From assembly GCA_024640585.1 (NCBI GenBank), contig JAHEEQ010000007.1, positions 1 to 6,542 on the forward strand: 6,542 nt of DNA, in the 5' to 3' direction. This DNA is from Micrococcales bacterium. Its GTDB lineage: Bacteria; Actinomycetota; Actinomycetes; S36-B12; UBA5976. The position numbers and the translations under genes were made by a program. This document shows positions 1 to 6,081 of this stretch, piece after piece (within the stretch, counting starts at the first letter, position 1; each line of letters begins with the position of its first letter). The notes under the pieces were generated by a model. The model did not search any database and was not told the origin of the DNA. It was given only the letters and a program-made list of their open reading frames with translations.

Positions 1-59
1 AAGAAGGCTAGGGCTTCAGAAAATGAAGACTCATCTTCAACGATCAAAATCTTTGTCAT
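1..59 (-). CDS. regX3: Response regulator, N-terminal fragment (RegX3/PhoP-like), truncated by window edge
   Basis: Only the first 19 codons are present; the gene continues beyond position 1. The peptide MTKILIVEDESSFSEALAF is the first beta strand and acidic pocket (E8, D9, E10) of a CheY-like receiver domain. It closely resembles the start of mycobacterial RegX3 as I remember it. The phospho-accepting aspartate and any DNA-binding domain lie outside the window, so the OmpR/PhoB class is inferred from the partner kinase. The ATG overlaps the kinase stop codon by 4 nt (ATGA), and an AGGAGA ribosome-binding site (67-72, minus strand) lies 7 nt upstream, so this start is well supported. Expected role: cytoplasmic transcription factor, phosphorylated by the adjacent kinase under phosphate limitation, that binds the PHO-box arrays in this window. 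In other actinobacteria the orthologue may be called phoP. Confidence 0.85.
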   Translation of the reverse strand, partial: MTKILIVEDESSFSEALAF

Positions 60-1120
60 TGTGAAATCTCCTCAGTAGGCACATATAAAGGTAGACGTAA
101 CGAGAAGGTACTGCCAACATTTTCCGAGCTCCACACCTTAACCTCGCCACCGTGCTTAAGGGCGACGTGCTTCACGATTGATAAGCCAAGGCCAGTTCCA
201 CCTGTTTGGCGTGAACGAGCTGGATCAACACGATAGAAACGCTCAAAGATTCGATCTAAATCTGCTTCAGGAATTCCAATTCCTTGATCCGTGATTGAGA
301 TATCGATGATGCCATCTTCAATCTTGGAAGTTACATTTACCTTGGTTCCTTCAGGAGAATAGTTGATCGCGTTTTCAATCAAGTTTTGAATCGCCATAAT
401 TATTTGTTCTCGATCGCCAAGAATCAAGCCGTCCACAACATCACTATTTGAAACCCAGATGTGGCGACTATCAGCGGTCACTTGACTCTGATCTATCGCT
501 TCGTTCACTAAATCTTGAATGTGCAATTCGCTAGGCACCGAAAGTGGGTCAGAATCTTGAAGTCTAGAAAGGTTGATAATTTCTTGCACCAGATCTGTAA
601 GTCTTTTTGACTCAGTCTGCATTCTTGTTGCAAATTTTTCGACTGCGGCAGGATCATTCTTTGCACCAAGAACCGCTTCACTCAAGAGAGACAAAGCTCC
701 AATTGGTGTTTTCAACTCGTGAGAAATATTGGCTACGAAATCACGACGAACTTCGTCAACACGCTGAGCTTCACTTTCATCTCGTAGCAAAACAAGAACT
801 AAGTCATTTTCAGTAAGTGGAATAACATTGACCGTTAATTCATGTCGGCCTTCGCCAATTGGCCCGCGAGGCAATTCAATGACACCGGTTTGGCGAGAGT
901 GCTTTCGACGAACAACTCTCACGGTTGCTAGAAGTTCAGCGCTTTGAATTCGGCCATCTCGCAGCAATCCAATTTGCTCAACGCCCGGGGTAGTAAAGAT
1001 GGGTACCTCGCCATTAGCCAAAACCAGCGCTTCACCATCTAGCTGTGTAAGAGTTTCAAGGAGCATGCTCGGAAGGGCACGCTCAGCGGGTGCATCGGCT
1101 TCCTTGCGGAGGAACTTCAC
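56..1120 (-). CDS. senX3: Phosphate-responsive sensor histidine kinase, SenX3/PhoR-like, without membrane segments
   Basis: This 354-residue kinase partners the overlapping response regulator. Residues about 20-118 look like the divergent PAS-type region of SenX3. The dimerisation/phosphoacceptor domain spans about 125-190, with RRDFVANISHELKTP and His134 as the phosphorylated residue. The ATPase domain spans about 235-345: N box with N246 and N250, G1 box DQGIGI (278-283), F box FERFYR (292-297) and G2 box GGTGLGLSI (307-315), so it appears catalytically intact. Mycobacterial SenX3 has two N-terminal transmembrane helices; none is visible here. The GTG start at 1120 is preceded in frame only by codons back to a TAA at 1151-1153, and phoU begins 90 nt away, so no membrane anchor can be hidden upstream. 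A TAGAGT -10 lies 7 nt before the GTG, suggesting a leaderless mRNA. In Streptomyces the equivalent is phoR, also divergent from phoU. Confidence 0.93.
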   Translation of the reverse strand: MKFLRKEADAPAERALPSMLLETLTQLDGEALVLANGEVPIFTTPGVEQIGLLRDGRIQSAELLATVRVVRRKHSRQTGVIELPRGPIGEGRHELTVNVIPLTENDLVLVLLRDESEAQRVDEVRRDFVANISHELKTPIGALSLLSEAVLGAKNDPAAVEKFATRMQTESKRLTDLVQEIINLSRLQDSDPLSVPSELHIQDLVNEAIDQSQVTADSRHIWVSNSDVVDGLILGDREQIIMAIQNLIENAINYSPEGTKVNVTSKIEDGIIDISITDQGIGIPEADLDRIFERFYRVDPARSRQTGGTGLGLSIVKHVALKHGGEVKVWSSENVGSTFSLRLPLYVPTEEISQ

Positions 1121-1127
1121 GTGACCA

Positions 1128-1133
1128 ACTCTA
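1128..1133 (-). promoter_or_regulatory. -10 element of senX3-regX3, leaderless type
   Basis: On the minus strand, TAGAGT fits the actinobacterial TANNNT -10 pattern and ends 7 nt before the GTG start of the kinase, where the first transcribed base would be expected. No good Shine-Dalgarno precedes the GTG. Both facts fit a leaderless transcript. An overlapping TATAGA (1130-1135) is an alternative -10 placement. The PHO-like array at 1150-1193 lies just upstream, so the kinase operon may also be under its own regulator. Inferred from pattern only. Confidence 0.5.
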
Positions 1134-1149
1134 TAGCCTGGCCAAGGCA

Positions 1150-1193
1150 GTTAACCCTGCGTTCACTTTGCGGACAGAATCTATTCACTCCCG
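1150..1193 (+). promoter_or_regulatory. PHO-box-like array: four 11-nt direct-repeat units between senX3 and phoU
   Basis: Four consecutive 11-mers can be read: GTTAACCctgc (1150), GTTCACTttgc (1161), GGACAGAatct (1172) and ATTCACTcccg (1183). The Streptomyces PHO box consists of 11-nt direct repeats whose first seven bases resemble GTTCACC. Units 1 and 2 match 6 of 7, unit 4 matches 5 of 7, and unit 3 is weak. The array ends 5 nt before the phoU -10 and so covers the -35 region, as expected for a site where an OmpR/PhoB-type activator replaces a -35 element. Likely bound by phosphorylated RegX3/PhoP to activate phoU-pstCAB; effects on the divergent kinase operon are possible. Confidence 0.75.
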
Positions 1194-1198
1194 GCTCG

Positions 1199-1204
1199 TA
1201 GGTT
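1199..1204 (+). promoter_or_regulatory. -10 element of the phoU-pstCAB operon, leaderless type
   Basis: TAGGTT fits TANNNT and is followed by exactly 6 nt before the phoU ATG, so transcription would begin at or next to the A of the start codon. No convincing Shine-Dalgarno precedes the ATG; the AGG at 1200-1202 is part of this hexamer. The hexamer is identical to the one proposed for pstS at 4828-4833. No -35 hexamer is evident; the PHO-like repeats occupy that place. Confidence 0.6.
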
Positions 1205-1210
1205 GCTGCC

Positions 1211-1861
1211 ATGGCTCTTATTAGATCAGTTTTCCAAGATGAACTCGATGGCGTCTCGCAGTCACTAGTTGACCTCACGGACATGGTTGCTTTATCTATT
1301 GCTAAGGCGACGGAATCAATCCTCAATTGCGATCTCAAGTTAGCCGAAGAGGTCATTGCTACAGATGACACAATCGATGAGTTTCAACATGCTTTAGATG
1401 CGCGCATCATCGACATCATTGCTCGTCAGCAACCAGTTGCTTCCGATTTGCGAGCTCTTGTTACCGCACTTCGCATGAGCGCTGATCTAGAGCGCATGGG
1501 GGACATGTCCCACCACGTTGCAAAAATTACTCGTTTACGTCACCCCGATGCTGCGATCCCAGCAGAACTAACTGCAAGTTTCAAGCAAATGGGTGAAGCA
1601 GCAGAAAAGATTGCACGCAAGACAGGTTCAGTAATCGCATCACGCGATACACAGGTTGCCTTAGAAGTTGAAACAGATGATGATGAAATGGACAAGCTTC
1701 ACCGCCAGCTGATTAGAACTTTGGTTGATCCAAGCTGGACACATGGAGTTGAAAGTGCAATTGACCTAACTCTTCTTGGTCGTTATTACGAGCGCTATGC
1801 AGACCATGCCGTGTCAGTTTCACGTCGCGTGTATTACTTGGTAACAGGAAAGTTTGCGTAA
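1211..1861 (+). CDS. phoU: Phosphate signalling protein PhoU
   Basis: A 216-residue, all-helical cytoplasmic protein made of two PhoU repeats, normal length for the family. Each repeat carries the family's metal-cluster signature: SADLERMGDMSHHV in the first (E94, D98) and GRYYERYADHAVSV in the second (E194, D198). PhoU-family proteins couple the state of the Pst transporter to the sensor kinase, holding the kinase in an inhibitory state when phosphate is plentiful and limiting uptake. The ATG at 1211 gives the usual N-terminus (FQDELDGVSQSL resembles the first helix of other actinobacterial PhoU proteins). Here it is the first gene of the transport operon, 5 nt upstream of pstC and divergent from the kinase. 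The canonical order in E. coli is pstSCAB-phoU, whereas Streptomyces has phoU divergent from phoRP; this locus joins the two arrangements. Confidence 0.95.
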   Translation: MALIRSVFQDELDGVSQSLVDLTDMVALSIAKATESILNCDLKLAEEVIATDDTIDEFQHALDARIIDIIARQQPVASDLRALVTALRMSADLERMGDMSHHVAKITRLRHPDAAIPAELTASFKQMGEAAEKIARKTGSVIASRDTQVALEVETDDDEMDKLHRQLIRTLVDPSWTHGVESAIDLTLLGRYYERYADHAVSVSRRVYYLVTGKFA

Positions 1862-1866
1862 GCAAA

Positions 1867-2844
1867 TTGACCACACTCGTTCCACCAACACCTCGCGAAT
1901 TAACAACTGAGCCACGGCGCTCAGATAAAATTTTTCGTGCAGTCGTAACCGCTGGCGGTATTTCTTCGCTAGCAATTCTTGGATTAATTGCAATCTTTTT
2001 GGGATATCGCGGCTTTGAAGTGCTGCGTCAAGAAGGAATTGGCTTCATTACAAACTCCGAATGGTCTATTTCAACAGACGATGCAGGAAATGTAGTCGAG
2101 AGCCAATTCGGTCTTGCAGCCATGCTTGTTGGAACAATTTTGTGCGCATTGGTTGCGGTAGTTATTGCACTTCCGATCTCCGTATTTTCAGCGCTTTTCC
2201 TTAACTTTTATGCACCTGGGTGGTTAAAGAAGTTTCTTGTGGCAATCATCGACATGATGGCTGCATTTCCATCAATTTTGTTCGGTATCTGGGGTTTCTT
2301 GGTCTTGATGCCAAGTGTGGAGTACTGGGCAAAGCTGCTACATCGTTATCTTGGGTGGATTCCAGTCTTTGATATGCAGGTGCCGGTTTTTACTCGCTCA
2401 CCTTTCGTCGCTGGCGTTGTATTAGCAATCATGATTATTCCTATCATCACATCTGTTTCGCGAGAAGTTTTCTCACAAGCTCCACTTGATCGAATTCAAG
2501 CTGCGTACGCACTAGGCGCTACACGTTGGGCAATGATTAAGGCCGTTGTGATTCCGCATGGTCGTAGCGGGGTCATTGGTGGAGCGATGCTTGGTTTAGG
2601 TCGAGCAATGGGTGAAACGGTGGCTGTCTTCACCGTATTAAATATCGTTTTTCAGATTAATTGGCATGTACTTCTTGGAGCGGGTGGAAATGTTGCCTCT
2701 CTCATTATTTTGAAGTTTGGAGATGCAAGTCCTTACGAAATTAAGGCGCTAATGGCTGCCGGACTTGTCCTCTTCTTGCTGACCTTGGTTGTGAACGCAA
2801 TTGCAAATGTAATTGTGAAGCGCACCGGAAAGTCGGGACGATGA
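1867..2844 (+). CDS. pstC: Phosphate ABC transporter permease PstC
   Basis: A 325-residue inner-membrane permease, one half of the phosphate channel with PstA. Hydrophobic segments are visible at about 26-48, 83-107, 123-148, 180-198, 235-260 and 295-317, giving six helices. The cytoplasmic EAA-type loop that docks onto PstB lies at about 199-250, including the AYALGATRWAMIKAVVIP stretch and the PstC hallmark GRAMGET (245-251). The start is a TTG at 1867, 5 nt after the phoU stop; no ATG, GTG or TTG exists further upstream in frame. An AGGAAAG (1846-1852) sits about 14 nt upstream, too far for ideal spacing, so translation may depend on coupling to phoU. The stop overlaps the pstA start (ATGA). 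Because the start codon is rare and the ribosome site poor, the exact N-terminus is less certain than the gene. Confidence 0.95.
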   Translation: MTTLVPPTPRELTTEPRRSDKIFRAVVTAGGISSLAILGLIAIFLGYRGFEVLRQEGIGFITNSEWSISTDDAGNVVESQFGLAAMLVGTILCALVAVVIALPISVFSALFLNFYAPGWLKKFLVAIIDMMAAFPSILFGIWGFLVLMPSVEYWAKLLHRYLGWIPVFDMQVPVFTRSPFVAGVVLAIMIIPIITSVSREVFSQAPLDRIQAAYALGATRWAMIKAVVIPHGRSGVIGGAMLGLGRAMGETVAVFTVLNIVFQINWHVLLGAGGNVASLIILKFGDASPYEIKALMAAGLVLFLLTLVVNAIANVIVKRTGKSGR

Positions 2845-3884
2845 GTACAACTGTTGTGCCAACTAAGCCTTGGAAGGCTTCAAAAAAGGATCGGCTAGTT
2901 GATCTCAGTATCTTCTTGGCATCATTGCTTTCTTCTTATGTGATTGTTGCGATTACGCCAATGAAGGGAAAGCTTGCGCTCTTTGCTGCTTTCTTCTTCT
3001 TTTACATGGGATTAACCGCATCGCTTAAGGGAATTCAACGCGGAAGCGCTGCCGCTAAAGATGCTCTCGTTAATTCTGTTGTTGCAATTGGCGCAATTGT
3101 CACGGTGATGCCAATCGCAAGCATCTTATTTACAGTGCTACAAAAGGGTTTACCTGGCATTAAATTGAATATCTTCACTAATGATATGTCCATGGCAACT
3201 CCGACGGACCCGCTGTCTAATGGTGGCTTGCTCCATGCAATTACTGGAACTCTTACCCTCGTCGCAATTGCATTAGTTCTTAGTGTTCCAATTGGAATTC
3301 TCACAGCTCTTTATTTGACGGAAATAAAGGGTCGATTGATGGGTCCAATTCGCTTTTTAGTTCAAGCGATGAGTGGCGTGCCATCAATCGTTGCCGGTCT
3401 ATTCATCCTGTCAGCGATTTTGTATCCAATTACAAAGTCCTACTCAGGATTTATGGGCGCACTTGCTCTAACGATTTTGATGATCCCCACAATTGCTCGA
3501 ACATCTGAAGAAGTTTTGAATTTGATTCCAAATGATCTCCGCGAGGCAGGAGTGGCGCTGGGTGGAACTCAGTGGCGCACAGTTGCAATGATTGTTTTAC
3601 CAGCAGCTAAGAGCGGTTTGATTACAGCGGTAATTCTTGGCGTTGCTCGTATTGCCGGAGAAACCGCCCCAATCCTTTTGCTCACCGGTGGCGGAGACAA
3701 AGTAAATCCAAACGCTTTCAGCGGCCCAATGGGTTCATTGCCGTATTACATCTGGAAATCATTTAACGCAGGCTCACCAGAAGCACTTACTCGTGCATGG
3801 GCCGGTCTATTGGTTTTAGTAGGACTTGTATTAATTCTCTTTACCTCGGCACGTTATCTAGGTTCACGAAAAGGTGCCAAATGA
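2841..3884 (+). CDS. pstA: Phosphate ABC transporter permease PstA
   Basis: A 347-residue permease pairing with PstC. The conserved core carries helices at about 78-100, 132-160, 172-197, 203-219, 258-281 and 319-337. The EAA loop spans about 223-275 and includes [20 protein letters not shown] and the PstA hallmark ARIAGETAP (269-277). The protein is longer than the roughly 300 residues of E. coli PstA because of an N-terminal extension with two extra hydrophobic segments (about 22-38 and 44-60), making about eight helices. From memory, similar extensions occur in other actinobacterial PstA proteins, so this may be lineage-typical. The ATG overlaps the pstC stop by 4 nt and is preceded by GGAAAG (2827-2832) at 8 nt, which supports the start. 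The stop in turn overlaps the pstB ATG. Confidence 0.95.
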   Translation: MSTTVVPTKPWKASKKDRLVDLSIFLASLLSSYVIVAITPMKGKLALFAAFFFFYMGLTASLKGIQRGSAAAKDALVNSVVAIGAIVTVMPIASILFTVLQKGLPGIKLNIFTNDMSMATPTDPLSNGGLLHAITGTLTLVAIALVLSVPIGILTALYLTEIKGRLMGPIRFLVQAMSGVPSIVAGLFILSAILYPITKSYSGFMGALALTILMIPTIARTSEEVLNLIPNDLREAGVALGGTQWRTVAMIVLPAAKSGLITAVILGVARIAGETAPILLLTGGGDKVNPNAFSGPMGSLPYYIWKSFNAGSPEALTRAWAGLLVLVGLVLILFTSARYLGSRKGAK

Positions 3885-4753
3885 TTAACTCACAAGAAAG
3901 CGAGAACACCATGGATACAGCGGTTCGCCCAAGTTCATTGGCCGATGTTGCTAACGCAAATGGAAAGGTACCTGGCACGCGAGCACTTGGTACCGGTCTT
4001 GAGACACGTGGAATTCATGCATGGTTCGGAAAGCACCACGCACTTGCTGACATCAATCTGAATTTTGGTGCGGGAACAGTTACCGCACTTATCGGACCTT
4101 CGGGCTGCGGAAAATCCACATTTATTCGCACAATCAACCGTATGCATGAATTCATTCCTGGTGCAGCAATGGCCGGTGAAGTTTTACTCGATGGCAAAGA
4201 TGTTTATGCCCCAGGCACAGATGTAACAAAAATTCGCCTACAAATCGGAATGGTTTTCCAGAAGCCAAATCCATTCCCATCTATGTCTATTGGCGAGAAT
4301 GTTTTGTCAGGCTTGAAGCTTGCACAGCTTAAGGTAGATAACAAAGATGATTTGCTAGAAGAGTGTTTAGAACGTGCGGGATTGTGGAATGAAGTGAAGG
4401 ATCGCCTTAGCGCGCATGGTGGATCACTTTCTGGCGGTCAGCAACAGCGTCTTTGTATCGCTCGCGCACTTGCGGTTCGCCCACAAGTTCTGTTGATGGA
4501 TGAACCATGTTCTGCCCTAGATCCAGGTTCCACACTTCGCATCGAAGAAACTATCCGCCATCTTTCAGACACAATGACAATTGTCATCGTCACACACAAC
4601 ATGCAGCAGGCGGCTCGTGTATCTGATTACACCGCCTTCTTCCTGTCAGATGGCGGCCCTGGTCAAATGATCGAGTGTGCGCCAACAAGTGACATCTTCT
4701 CCCGCCCACAGGACCAACGTACGGAAAACTATGTGACGGGTCGTTTCGGCTAA
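3881..4753 (+). CDS. pstB: Phosphate ABC transporter ATPase PstB
   Basis: A 290-residue cytoplasmic ATPase that energises phosphate import through PstC/PstA. All ABC motifs are intact: Walker [10 protein letters not shown] (72-80), Q-loop [10 protein letters not shown] with Q127, signature LSGGQQQR (183-190), Walker B VLLMDEP (203-209), D-loop SALDP (211-215) and switch His239 (VTHN). [18 protein letters not shown] and the C-terminal [10 protein letters not shown] are typical of PstB rather than other importers. The open frame extends back to 3797 inside pstA, but the ATG at 3881 is preferred: it overlaps the pstA stop as ATGA and has AAAAGGTG (3869-3876) just upstream. An ATG at 3911 (residue 11) is the alternative. 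About 40 residues precede the ABC core, a low-complexity lead longer than in E. coli PstB (257 residues). It is the last gene before the hairpin at 4782-4812. Confidence 0.95.
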   Translation: MINSQESENTMDTAVRPSSLADVANANGKVPGTRALGTGLETRGIHAWFGKHHALADINLNFGAGTVTALIGPSGCGKSTFIRTINRMHEFIPGAAMAGEVLLDGKDVYAPGTDVTKIRLQIGMVFQKPNPFPSMSIGENVLSGLKLAQLKVDNKDDLLEECLERAGLWNEVKDRLSAHGGSLSGGQQQRLCIARALAVRPQVLLMDEPCSALDPGSTLRIEETIRHLSDTMTIVIVTHNMQQAARVSDYTAFFLSDGGPGQMIECAPTSDIFSRPQDQRTENYVTGRFG

Positions 4754-4756
4754 GTC

Positions 4757-4822
4757 GTTTACTTATTGTTCATCTAAAAGTCGAAGAGCGTTCGGATTCC
4801 GAGCGCTCTTCGTTCATTTAAC
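4757..4822 (+). promoter_or_regulatory. PHO-box-like array upstream of pstS, six 11-nt register positions
   Basis: Reading back from the -10 in steps of 11 nt gives GTTTACTtatt (4757), GTTCATCtaaa (4768), AGTCGAAgagc (4779), GTTCGGAttcc (4790), GAGCGCTcttc (4801) and GTTCATTtaac (4812). Four of the six begin with GTT and resemble the Streptomyces PHO unit GTTCACC; 4779 and 4801 are weak. The last unit ends 5 nt before TAGGTT, exactly as in the phoU promoter. The outer pair and the pair at 4790/4812 may be separate sites, because the hairpin at 4782-4812 overlaps the middle of the array. Probable RegX3/PhoP operator for phosphate-starvation activation of pstS. Confidence 0.6.
4782..4812 (+). 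terminator. Hairpin between pstB and pstS, probable weak terminator or attenuator
   Basis: A 14-bp stem pairs 4782-4795 with 4799-4812 around a 3-nt ATT loop, with one G-U wobble (4791/4803). The downstream sequence TTCATTT is only moderately T-rich, so as an intrinsic terminator for pstB it is weaker than the one after pstS. On the minus strand the stem is followed by ACTTTTAG, also T-containing, but no minus-strand gene ends here. It lies upstream of the proposed pstS start site, so it would be in the phoU-pstCAB mRNA and not in the mRNA of pstS's own promoter. Confidence 0.65.
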
Positions 4823-4827
4823 CTCCA

Positions 4828-4863
4828 TAGGTTTACCCCGTAGTTCAAACATCTATGAGGGGA
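4828..4863 (+). promoter_or_regulatory. pstS promoter -10 and ribosome-binding site
   Basis: TAGGTT (4828-4833) is a TANNNT -10 preceded by the PHO-like array. Transcription would start near 4840, leaving a leader of about 29 nt. Unlike phoU, senX3 and the last gene, pstS has a strong Shine-Dalgarno, GAGGGGA (4857-4863), 5 nt before its ATG, as expected of a very highly translated binding protein. TAGTTC (4841-4846) is an alternative -10. Confidence 0.55.
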
Positions 4864-4868
4864 AGTAC

Positions 4869-6017
4869 ATGAGAATTTCAAAGCTCGCGAAGGTTGCATC
4901 ACTTGCACTCGCGTTCGGTTTGGTAGCAGGAACTCCAGCATATGCAGCAGATCTTCAAGGTTCAGGCGCATCTTTCCCAGCGCTATTGATCGAAGGTTGC
5001 AAGGCAGGTTTCGCAACAAACTCAGCACACACATTTGTTTACGCTTCATCATCATCAGGTACAGGTCAGGCAAACTCAGACAAATCAATTGGTGATTTCT
5101 GGATGTCAGATGGTGCTTACACAGCATCTACAAAGCGTGCTTCACTTATTCACGTCCCACTAGTTGCAGCTCCAATTGCAATTCTTCACAACTTGCCAGC
5201 AAAGACAACACTTAATCTTTCAGCTGCAACTGTTGCTGGAATCTTTGGTGGAAAAATTACACGTTGGAACGACCCAGCGATTGTTGCTGATAACAACCGT
5301 TCAACAACAAAGACAATTTACAAGCTAGATAAGAACGGCAACCCAGCAAAGGATAAGAAGGGCAACCCAATTGTTCTTCGTACACAAGTTATCCAAGGTC
5401 GCTACACACTTCCAAACCAGCCAATCAAGGTTGTATACCGTTCAGATTCATCAGGTACATCAGAAAACTTCACTAACTACTTAGCTAAGTCAGCTTCTTC
5501 AGTATGGACGAAGTCAAAGAACAAGGTATTCAAGGATTCATTCCCAGGAAACATCAATGATGTTGCAAACCTAGGTCGCATCGTCGGTGCAGCATCTTCA
5601 ACCGGTGTTGCTCAGCTTGCGGGTAAGACTCCTTACTCAATTACATACGCTGAAGTTAACTATGCGACTGCAAACAAGTTGAAGATCGCTAACTTGATTA
5701 ACCCAGCGGGATCATCAGTTGCACCTGATTCAACAGGCGTTGGAGCATTCCTTGCTTCAGCAACACAGGATGCAAACGGCTTCCTTACTTATGACTACGC
5801 AACAAAGGAAAAGGGCGCTTACCCTCTAGGTATCGTTTCTTACCTTCTTGCAGACACTAAGTATCCAGATGCTGCTAAGGCAAAGGCTGTAAAAGAGTTC
5901 GCTACATACATCTTGAGCACAAAGTGCTCGAAGGATGTCGGTGGAGATCTCGGATTCTCTGTAATCGATGGCGAGCTTCTTAAGAAGTCTCTAGCTCAGG
6001 TTGCAAAGATCGGCTAA
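4869..6017 (+). CDS. pstS: Phosphate ABC transporter substrate-binding protein PstS
   Basis: A 382-residue secreted phosphate-binding protein. Residues 1-26 form a Sec signal peptide: charged start (R2, K5, K8), hydrophobic core about 9-20, and AYA before a likely cleavage after A26. There is no cysteine in the signal, hence no lipobox. Family phosphate-contact motifs are present: GSGASFP (31-37), the SSSSGTG loop (60-66), SDG with D81, and RSDSSGTSENFTNYL (191-205) with R191, S195, G196 and T197. GGKITRWNDPAI (127-138) is also typical. A lysine- and asparagine-rich insertion at about 141-180 contains a short internal repeat. The only cysteines, C44 and C353, could form a disulfide bond. Codon use looks more biased than in neighbouring genes (many TCA Ser, GCA Ala, AAG Lys), suggesting high expression. 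It lies after pstB with its own promoter, and a strong terminator follows. Confidence 0.95.
   Translation: MRISKLAKVASLALAFGLVAGTPAYAADLQGSGASFPALLIEGCKAGFATNSAHTFVYASSSSGTGQANSDKSIGDFWMSDGAYTASTKRASLIHVPLVAAPIAILHNLPAKTTLNLSAATVAGIFGGKITRWNDPAIVADNNRSTTKTIYKLDKNGNPAKDKKGNPIVLRTQVIQGRYTLPNQPIKVVYRSDSSGTSENFTNYLAKSASSVWTKSKNKVFKDSFPGNINDVANLGRIVGAASSTGVAQLAGKTPYSITYAEVNYATANKLKIANLINPAGSSVAPDSTGVGAFLASATQDANGFLTYDYATKEKGAYPLGIVSYLLADTKYPDAAKAKAVKEFATYILSTKCSKDVGGDLGFSVIDGELLKKSLAQVAKIG
5328..5369 (+). repeat. Short in-frame tandem repeat inside pstS, 24-nt period
   Basis: GATAAGAACGGCAACCCA (5328-5345) recurs as GATAAGAAGGGCAACCCA (5352-5369), 17 of 18 bases identical and separated by GCAAAG. 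It encodes DKNGNP-AK-DKKGNP in PstS, inside the insertion that separates the WNDPAI segment from the phosphate-contacting RSDSSGT loop. It looks like a recent micro-duplication of a turn-forming unit, probably on a surface loop. Confidence 0.85.
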
Positions 6018-6035
6018 CAATTCTTTAACGAGGGT

Positions 6036-6080
6036 AGAGAACGGCGGTTAGGGAAACCTAGCCGCCGTTCTTTTTCTCTA
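6036..6080 (+). terminator. Strong intrinsic terminator after pstS
   Basis: A 15-bp stem pairs 6038-6052 with 6057-6071 around a GAAA tetraloop (6053-6056), with one G-U wobble (6048/6061) and a GC-rich middle. A run of five T (6071-6075) and further T-rich sequence follow. It begins about 20 nt after the pstS stop and ends just before the promoter of the next gene, so it insulates that gene from pstS transcription. Confidence 0.93.
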
Positions 6081-6081
6081 T

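Noticed and set aside
607..816. 69-codon plus-strand frame inside senX3
   Set aside because: Shadow of the kinase coding sequence with no recognisable domain, promoter or ribosome site.
1150..1155. Palindrome GTTAAC as an inverted-repeat regulator site
   Set aside because: It is only 6 nt and is better explained as part of the first 11-nt direct-repeat unit.
1117..1371. 84-codon minus-strand open frame upstream of senX3, considered as a missing N-terminal part of the kinase
   Set aside because: It is antisense to phoU, has no hydrophobic helices and no kinase-like sequence, so it is neither a frameshifted anchor nor a separate gene.
3035..3304. 89-codon minus-strand frame within pstA
   Set aside because: Shadow of a strongly supported permease gene; no independent evidence of expression or domain.
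3797..3880. Upstream extension of pstB into pstA
   Set aside because: The added residues are the pstA sequence in another frame. The ATG at 3881 has a ribosome site and the 4-nt overlap seen at the other junctions.
4754..4868. Possible riboswitch or small RNA in the pstB-pstS gap
   Set aside because: Only one simple hairpin is present, upstream of the likely pstS transcript start; there is no complex fold or conserved aptamer-like core, and the PHO-like repeats explain the gap.
4774..5127. 117-codon minus-strand frame across the pstS promoter and signal peptide
   Set aside because: It covers the promoter, hairpin and pstS start on the opposite strand and resembles no known family; the bias comes from pstS codon use.
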